Positions 37,049 through 45,300 of a stretch of DNA of 64,000 bases are shown one piece after another. Origin of the DNA: Anoplopoma fimbria. Lineage: Eukaryota; Chordata; Actinopteri; Perciformes; Anoplopomatidae. The stretch is taken from contig NC_072450.1 in the NCBI RefSeq assembly GCF_027596085.1, positions 3,338,736 to 3,402,735 on the forward strand. Reading direction: 5' to 3'. A model generated the notes under the pieces. The model ran no database searches. It saw nothing but the letters and a program-made list of their open reading frames with translations, and was not told the DNA's origin. The first letter of the stretch is position 1. Every line of letters begins with the position of its first letter. The translations under genes were made by a program, and so were the position numbers.

Positions 37049-40000
37049 AAACACACACACACACAACCTGAGTGTTCACAGTCTGCTGGGAATCTCCTAC
37101 TGTCAACGTCCATTAAGGCGTAAGCAAAGCGCACCGTGTCTGCGTCACAATTGAAATTAGCATTATGACTAATTCCGTTCCAGAGGCTATAAAACAGCTG
37201 CCTACACTGTCGAGTGTCATCACGCTTTAAAAACCACACCACAAAGACAAACCTCCATTACAAAGACACAACAACAACAAAGACCAACCACCTGGAAGCC
37301 ACAACGCCCACTTCCACACCGCTGATTGCTCTTTGAGGTCTCCTACTTGACAGTGATTTGGGTTTTGGAAGGATATCTGCCGTCCGTGCTTGTCGACGGG
37401 TCGGCGGTGGGGAGAGTTGATGCGGTTGCGGTCCCGGTGGACCCTCTCCACCAGCCCGTGGTGGCGGGTCCCTCTGGCCGAGTCCAATCCTGACGGAAAG
37501 CCACCCTGAAAGAGAGGAATTGGTCAAATTTAATCAAACTTTAGATCTATCTGAATGCAGTGTTGTTCCCCTATTGTATTAATTTAGTGTGGATTTAATT
37601 TATTGTATTTGTATTAACGCCTCAACTTAAGCCAAAAACCTCAGTCTTTGACTACACTGTATTGACATAATCACTGCCTTTTATAGGTCATGTGATGGCT
37701 GCTACGTTTACGTCACGCTGGCTCTTCAAACACAAAGGACGGCTGATTAACACCACAGGCACAAAGGATCATCACAAACTATAGAACCTGAGTCACGACC
37801 GAATACAAGGAAAGAAATGAATGTAAAGATCCGACACTCGTTTCAGAATAAAGAAGAGTTAGGAGGGGAAAGAACTAAACACCCTTTAACGGTTTAAATA
37901 CAATGATGGTGTGGACAGCTGGACAATGGAAGTACGGCGGAGTGAAATACCTTGTTAGGGTATTAAACGCTAAGAGTTGACGGATGCAACCAAAACTAAT
38001 TGGCTTTCCAGATGTGTGTGCTATTAGTGAGTGGGTAGAAAACATTAACAAGTGGCCCATAATTAAGAGTCCAGATTTATACTTGTATGTGTTGGAGAAA
38101 ATCAAGGATACAAGGATCATTTATTGTCACTATGCAACACAGTGATGCTAAACAAAATGCAGTTGTAGCCCATTTCTTCAAACATTAACAGTTTTTTCTG
38201 CATTTGAAATGAAACTTTTCTCTTTCTTTGGCAAGTGTTTATACGGCACGGTGACAGCTTCTAAACGTTCATTTATGACCCACATTTGAGTGTTGCTCAT
38301 CTGCACACTGCAGACGAAACTGCAGCGTGGGAATTTAGATAAAAAAAGTACTCTGCCTTCATTTAATTGAATTTTGGCTTAACAAATGGTTATCATCAAG
38401 TGGAATCTAGAAGACATTTAGTTTGTGGAGTTTTGCTCCCAGAAGAGAAGTTGAATGGACTCAATAAGAGAGTGTTTTCTCCCTCCGTGTGGGGATTGAT
38501 TTCTGGACCGGACCACTCCGTTGCAATACTGCTCAATCTCAAAGGGCCATTCTGTCGTGGTAACAAGGACACTTTCACCTGGGACCCTCTGTATCCCAGC
38601 ATGCCCCGCTCCTTGGAGAGCTGACACAGATACTGGCTCAGTGCTGCAGAGAAGCACTGATCATTGCATAAGGAAGTGCACTGCTTGAAGGAGTACTGAT
38701 CTTTTATTCCATCTTCTTTTCCCAGTCTGCAGCTAAATTATTTAACACTCTCATGAGAAGCTTGTTGGCTCATCTGAAAGTCTAATACGGCGTTTTGCAG
38801 TTAAGCCCGTGGTTCTCAAAGTTCTCTCACATTCTTGGTTTTTAATGTATGCGTTAGATTTGTTTTTTTAAAATCAGCAACATTTACATGAATTATATTG
38901 TTTTTGGGGGTTTTAAAAAAAAAAAAAGAAAAAAGCAATAATACCTGTAACATATTAGTGTATGTAGTTGTATTTTAAAAAATGGACAGTGTGCAGGATT
39001 TGGTTGCATCTAGCAGTGTGGTTTCCGACAGCAAACATAGTTATGAATATTATATTGTTTTTCTGCTAATAGATCCCTGAAATCCTACAAGATGTTTCTT
39101 TAAGTTTAATATTTATCTGTAAATCTGTAGAGCACCTGTTGGCTCACAATCTGGATGATTGAGGATGAGTTTATATTATCTAACCTAACAGTGATGTAAA
39201 ATAACATGACACAATATGGTTTTAGGAGAAGTATTCAGCTGTATTAAAGTAATAATACCACTCTGTGAAAATTCATGTCATGCATCGAAAATGTTACTTT
39301 AGATCAAGTACGCAAGTGAAATCAAGAAATTGTACTTAAAGTAATAAAAGTAAAAGTACTACAACAAAAGAAAATTACGTGACAAACAACTGAGACGATC
39401 AAAATAGATATGCAAGTTATTAATTGGCTAATCATTTCAGCTGTATATTGTTGGGTAGTTTCATTTATATAAAACATGTTTTATAAACTCTTATATTTTG
39501 CGTTCAAAAATCTTAATTTGTAACTAAAGCTGCAAAATAAATATAGTGGACTATTAAAAGTACAATATTTCCTTCTGAGATTTGGTGTTAAAGAGCGGCA
39601 CGAAAAGGAAATACTCAAGTAGAGAACGAGTATCTCAAATGTGTATGTACTATGAGTACAATACTTGAGTAAATATCTTTAGTTTATTCGACAAATTATG
39701 GTTTTAATCGTGTAATTTAATGTTATAATATTTGGGGGTGGCTCAGGGTGCCATGACAAAAATATTTTCTGTGAAGGAGTTCTGTGGTTTACAAAAAGTT
39801 TGTGAACTACTGAACTCGACAACATGAGAACTGAGAGTTATTGTGTTTGGACCTTGAAAATCCCCAGAATGAGATCAGGACATTGACTCCTTGTTTTAAA
39901 CTAAATATTCATGTTTAGCTTTACATCCAAATGAAAACAAGTGAGCACGTTCACAAAAAATGTAATCCTCCAGTGATTTACAGCACCATGAGGCTGGGTT

Positions 40001-42303
40001 CAGACGGCCGCTGTGTGAATAAATCCTCCTCACTTAGTAGAATCACACTGATGTGTCGGCACAGCTGGGTTGCTGATGGAAAGGGGTCATTCAATTTTTT
40101 TTTATATATATCTGATGAAATGCGCAAATTGCTGTGCAGCCGCGGGCCGTTCCGTATTTAGTCTGAACCTGCATGATTTCATCTGGTTTCTCCAGAATCC
40201 GATCCGGTGGCTCAGATGACGAGCTTTAAGAATAACTTTATAGAAACAGACGATCTTCTCTCTGATGGTCTCGTTTACTGATGGAGGTCTATAGAGGATC
40301 AGGACTAAACTCAGACTGAACCAGTTAGAAGTTCCTCACAATCACTAAAAGAAACCATTTACACTTGGGGGACAAAATGTATCACAAACAGTCTCAACTC
40401 ACTGAAATAATCCTGGAATCAGCACTATTGGAAAACCTTAAGGGGCTGATTCTCCACACAGAGATGCTTTGTCTTGAACTAAAACTAGACTCTATTCAAG
40501 TAAATTTAGTATCAAGTAAATCTGTAAATTGTTCCGGACTTGGCAAGCAGTCCAGAATGGTTAGCTTCACTGTCAAAGAGAATTTAAAAAGGCTCTATGT
40601 TGTGACTGGGAGGAGATCCTACCTGGAACTCGGTGCTGGTGTTGCCGATCTGATTGACATTGGGCAGAGAGCCGTAGTACTGAGCCCGGGATTGAGTCAG
40701 TCGGAGCTGCTGGACCTTCTGAAACTGCACCTGTTGGTCAAAAGAGGGACAAACAGTCAGTCAGGGGTTTATGGAATCAGGACATAGGGAGTCTACAAGT
40801 GTACAGAACATACAGCTGCAGGATAAAAGTCACATTTGGTGACGATTAGGGTTTTTCTTTTCTTCTGCTGACTGTAATGAACAAATGCATCTGAATTTAA
40901 TGCAGCGACGTTTGCAGTTTTAAGGGTCACAGAATGAGGAGACACGTTCTATGAAACGGGCATCTTGGGCCTCCAAACCAGCAGCAAACCACAACGATTA
41001 CCTCACAGAAAACAGAGGGCGGCTTGTTCTGCCAAAGGAAGGTAAACAGAGCCAATCATCAGCTTTTATCAGGGGAAACGGCAAATCAGAGGGGCATTTC
41101 TTCTTTAGACCGCCGAAAGGGCAACATTTGAATCTCAAAGACTGACCGTATTTGATTTTATCAACATAGCGAGAGGAGAGAGCCCTCTCATGGGGACGGG
41201 CTTCATCCTTTGGTGCATCATTTGCCAGTTTGTGTGTAAGGTAACTACGGTGACGTGTTAACTAAAGACACATTCTGTTCACGTATACAGCGCTGAGTGC
41301 ATTTATCTTGTTTTCCAGCAAATCAGAAACTCCGATCAAACTCTGTATAGCATCACTAACGTTCGCTGCAGTGGACGAGGACGGACGGCGGCTCGACAAA
41401 CAGTGGAAACCTGTGCATTTCTGCAGATTCATTTACATGTAACTTCTAAAGTACTGATAACAGAACTGTCGCTCCGGACCTTATCCATATTCTGGGTTTT
41501 TTACTACTTTAGAACCGGTTACCAACAGGATGCCCCCAGAAACGCTGTTCTGCTACCAGCCGTACACCCAAACCTGACGGCTAAAGTAGAGGACGCACAT
41601 TTCACACCTTCAAAATACAAAATGTAGCAGAGACCCAAAATGTTAATCTAATTCTCTGCTAACCGCGGCTGATGAATGTCAGATTACGAATGTCCCTTCC
41701 ACATAAAACAGAGGGACATGAAGTGCTGAAAACATATTTCCTGCCAGCAATATTCAATTTCCCCTCAAGGACAAAATAATGAAAATATATTAAAAAACAC
41801 AAATCCCCATTTAAACCTCTTACTCAAGTGTTGGCGTTAGCTGTTACACAACGTTGAACATGTAGACGTTTACACATTTAGGGTTCACGGGGAAGCCAGC
41901 TCCCTGCAGCTGAGAGACGGCGGGAGTCGGTTTGTGCACTTCAGAGCCCCTCGGGGGGAGGGGGGAGTTTTCTATTCAGTCTTTTGGTCGCTGGAGTAAA
42001 TGTTGAAGCAGCCACTGCTAAATCCAGCTGTTTGCTGGCAGTGCGTCCTCTGCCCCCGGCTGACTGGACGTTTCTGTCTCGCTGTGGGTCAGTGACAGTT
42101 CATACCTTATAGCAAACTTTGTTCAGTGTCGCCTCTGAAACCACATCCTCTACGACGGGACATTCAGGCTCTCTCCCTCTCGTAGAAAGAGCACATTGTA
42201 AAAAACCAACGGAGTGAGAATAATGTGAAAGGGCCTTTATGTCCGCACAGTGGTTACTATTTTCATTACTTGGAATGTGCAGTGCATACGTTTGAAATTG
42301 CCG

Positions 42304-42339
<36 letters not shown>

Positions 42340-45300
42340 GCTCCTTTAAGAGACCATGTTGACTAGTTCGCAATGTGAAATTCGAGGAGATAAAAATGTA
42401 CACATATTTGACTGTGAAGCTTCTCAAAAAGGCTCAATATGATAATTTATCGTCTTTAAAATGGAAATCATATATTGAGATATTGTGCCACACAATTACA
42501 TCGTCTTAATTGGAAATAACAAGCACATAACAGCTCAAATTTCACAGAAAATCTAATCAAACTCAGTTAAATTAAACTATATCCTCAATCCGATTACTTT
42601 TTATTTGTGTGAATGAATGTTAACATAGTCAACAGATAGCTTCAAATATTTATGTATTCTATAATCTCACTTGAGCCTGTCATGTTCAATTTGCAGTTAC
42701 GACCTTGATAAAAAAAAGAGAGAATACACTGCCTTACCACGTGGTTATTTCATAAAATATATACACGCTTTATCCTGGTATATATGGTTAGAGATATTAA
42801 ACAACCTTATTATCATATTATAGAAGATTTTGGCCATATCCTCCAGCCCTGATTCACATCATCCAAGCACTCTAGAGCCACTTAATAAAGAGTAGAGCTG
42901 TTTAAAGAGAGAGACACGTCAGCTTTCCGTTGATGTGACTCAAAATTATTGATTGTCACGTGATTCAGATAGTTCCAGGAAGTGTTTGACGGGCAATTTG
43001 AATGCGTAAAAGTCGGTACAAACTTTTTTTGGTCAAAAGATGAATTGATTAATCATTTTCACATAGAACCCCAACATATGTATGTGGTTACATGAATATT
43101 TGTTTGTTTTTTAAGTAAAATTAATCAAAACTCACAAATGTTCAGATTAGATTAACTTTCAACTGGAAACCTGAAGAAGTGTCTTGAATGAGTGGTGACC
43201 AAATGTTTCCAAGAATGAAACGCAAGCTCAGTTTCTCTCGCAAAGTCATTCCAAGTCTGACCTAGGATCAGTAGTTAGGAGCTAATAACACTAACGAACA
43301 AACTATAATTATGGCATTAATATTAATCTCTCTTTTCAAACATTAGTTTCATCATCCCCTTTTAAAAACCACATGCCAAGTTCTTCTTGATTATGGGGCC
43401 ACAGCTGATGATTATTTTTATAAGCAATTAATCCGACAATTATATTGTTGAGATAATTAATTACAGTTTCCGTGTTGTTTTGTCCCTAAATGATTATATA
43501 GGACAAAGAAAGGAAACAAATTAGCTGATTATCCAAATATTATTATTTTTTTCTATTTTTTCTGTCATTGTTTATAGGTTTATACTAATTTACCAAGAAA
43601 CACTCCCTGGTTCCAACCGCATTAATGAGAGGATTTGATACTTTTCTGTGTTTTATATTACATTACAGTCATTTAGCAGATGCTTTTATCCAAAGCGACT
43701 TACAATAAGTGTATTCAACATAGGTATTCAAGAGAACTACTAGTCACCAGAAGTCATAAGTGCATCTCCTTTCTTAAACAAGCATCTAAAAGCATAAACC
43801 AGAGCAAAAGTACAGTGCAGAGGCAAATTACTACGAAAACAATAATTGCAACAGACTAATACGAATATAATAAGTGCTACAAACTACTACGAATAGGATA
43901 AGTGCAGTAAACTAATACGAATTCAATAAGTGCAGCGAACTGATACGAATATATATTATATATATTATATCAGTAAAATCAAAAATATCCCTGAGATTCT
44001 GACATCTGAATGCATCACATTGTACTCCATACTTTAAATGGACGGCTTCCACTATAATCTGACATGTTATAGTTTAAATAATTAACAGATTAACCACATA
44101 AAATATTAGCAGATTAATCAAAATCAACCAAAATCATTTTTGGTTGCCATCCGATTGAAAAGAATCAATCACGTCATGTGAAAATAATTTTATCACATGA
44201 CATGCCGCTGAGAGAGCCAGAAATACTATTTTTAAAAGATGAATATCACAATAAATTGGTTTAATTTCAGCTATGCTTATCACGCCTTAATATGACATAA
44301 CAAAATCATCTGACTGACTGTTGTGAGCCCGTTTTGTGACAACATTTGTACATGTTTTAAAGGAGCTTTGCCTAATAAAAATATGAGTGTATATGACTGA
44401 TGTGTCCAAATGATGAACCATCCTCTTGAGCTGATCCTCCCTCTCTGAGTGGAGTCTGTCCACGGTGACCAGGATGCATGTTTCACATAACAAGTGGGAT
44501 TTAATTCAATATAATATAATAAGATGGTGGATGTGAAGACATGCAAATTGAATCTTAACACACAGCACTGCTTTCTTTAGTACATTTAGTCGCCCGGTGC
44601 AGATGTAGAGGAGCTACTTTCCCCATTTCCTGTTTCACTGCTGGTTGCAATTAGAAAAAAACTGGTCTTACACAGTTTGTTTAAATTTCTGCAAGTGGAC
44701 AGTTTTACAATATGCTGTTCCTGACAGGTACAGTACCAGTCAAAAGTTTGGACACCTTCTCATTCAATGCTTTTTCTTTATTTTTAACTTTTTTCTACAT
44801 TGTAGATTAATATTGAAGACATCCAAACTATGAAGCAACACATGTGGAATTATGTGGTAAACAAACAAATGCTCAACAAACCAGAATATGTTTTATATTT
44901 TAGATTCTTCAAAGTAGTTGAATGAGAAGGTGTGAACAAACTTTTGACTGGTACTGTATATATATAAAATAAAAATATATATAAAATAAAATAAAAATAA
45001 GGAGAAACCATTGAATGAGAAAGTGTGTCCAAACTTTTGACTGGTACTGAACATTGTTTTGTTTGGTTTGTGTGGTGCATTAAATGGGGTGACTGGGATC
45101 TCTGGTTGAACACCAGAGATCCCAGTCAGAGGGGAGCTTCTCCTGGAATGACAATCAAACAACAACAACAACAACAAGGAGGAGGAGGAGGCTGATCAAT
45201 ACGTGCATGTACCCTGGAGACGGTGAGGTCTGTCATCAGCTGCTCAAAGGCCCGCGTCTCCTCTGCCTGCTTCTGGTTGTGCAGCGCTATCTTCTCGCTG

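Larger units (their letters stand above)
30781..37376 (-). other. crtc3: crtc3 intron 3, U12-type AT-AC intron
   Basis: The donor in transcript sense is ATATCCTTCC (37376-37367), which matches the U12 AT-AC donor consensus ATATCCTT. The branch region TTCCCTTAACT (30800-30790) matches the U12 branch consensus TTCCTTAAC, and the intron ends TAC 11 nt after the branch adenosine. Exons join in phase 0 as HGRQ|IESSPYG. The 6.6-kb intron also contains a Tc1-like MITE (35685-35903), a (CA)n run (37017-37065), a short (CAT)n (32634-32655) and a family A fragment (30957-31000). No other gene is seen. Confidence 0.88.
40731..45212 (-). other. crtc3: crtc3 intron 1
   Basis: A GT-AG intron (donor GTACAT). 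It holds an (AAT)n run (42307-42341), a teleost dispersed repeat with internal tandem units (43664-43950), a Tc1-like MITE (44729-44959) with a partial second copy (45008-45049), and a perfect hairpin (45090-45128). No gene is seen. Confidence 0.85.

Noticed and set aside
37227..37376. Extension of crtc3 exon 3 to a GTAGGA donor near 37350
   Set aside because: It would add [14 protein letters not shown] residues absent from CRTC proteins and leave no matching AG acceptor as good as the AT-AC solution.
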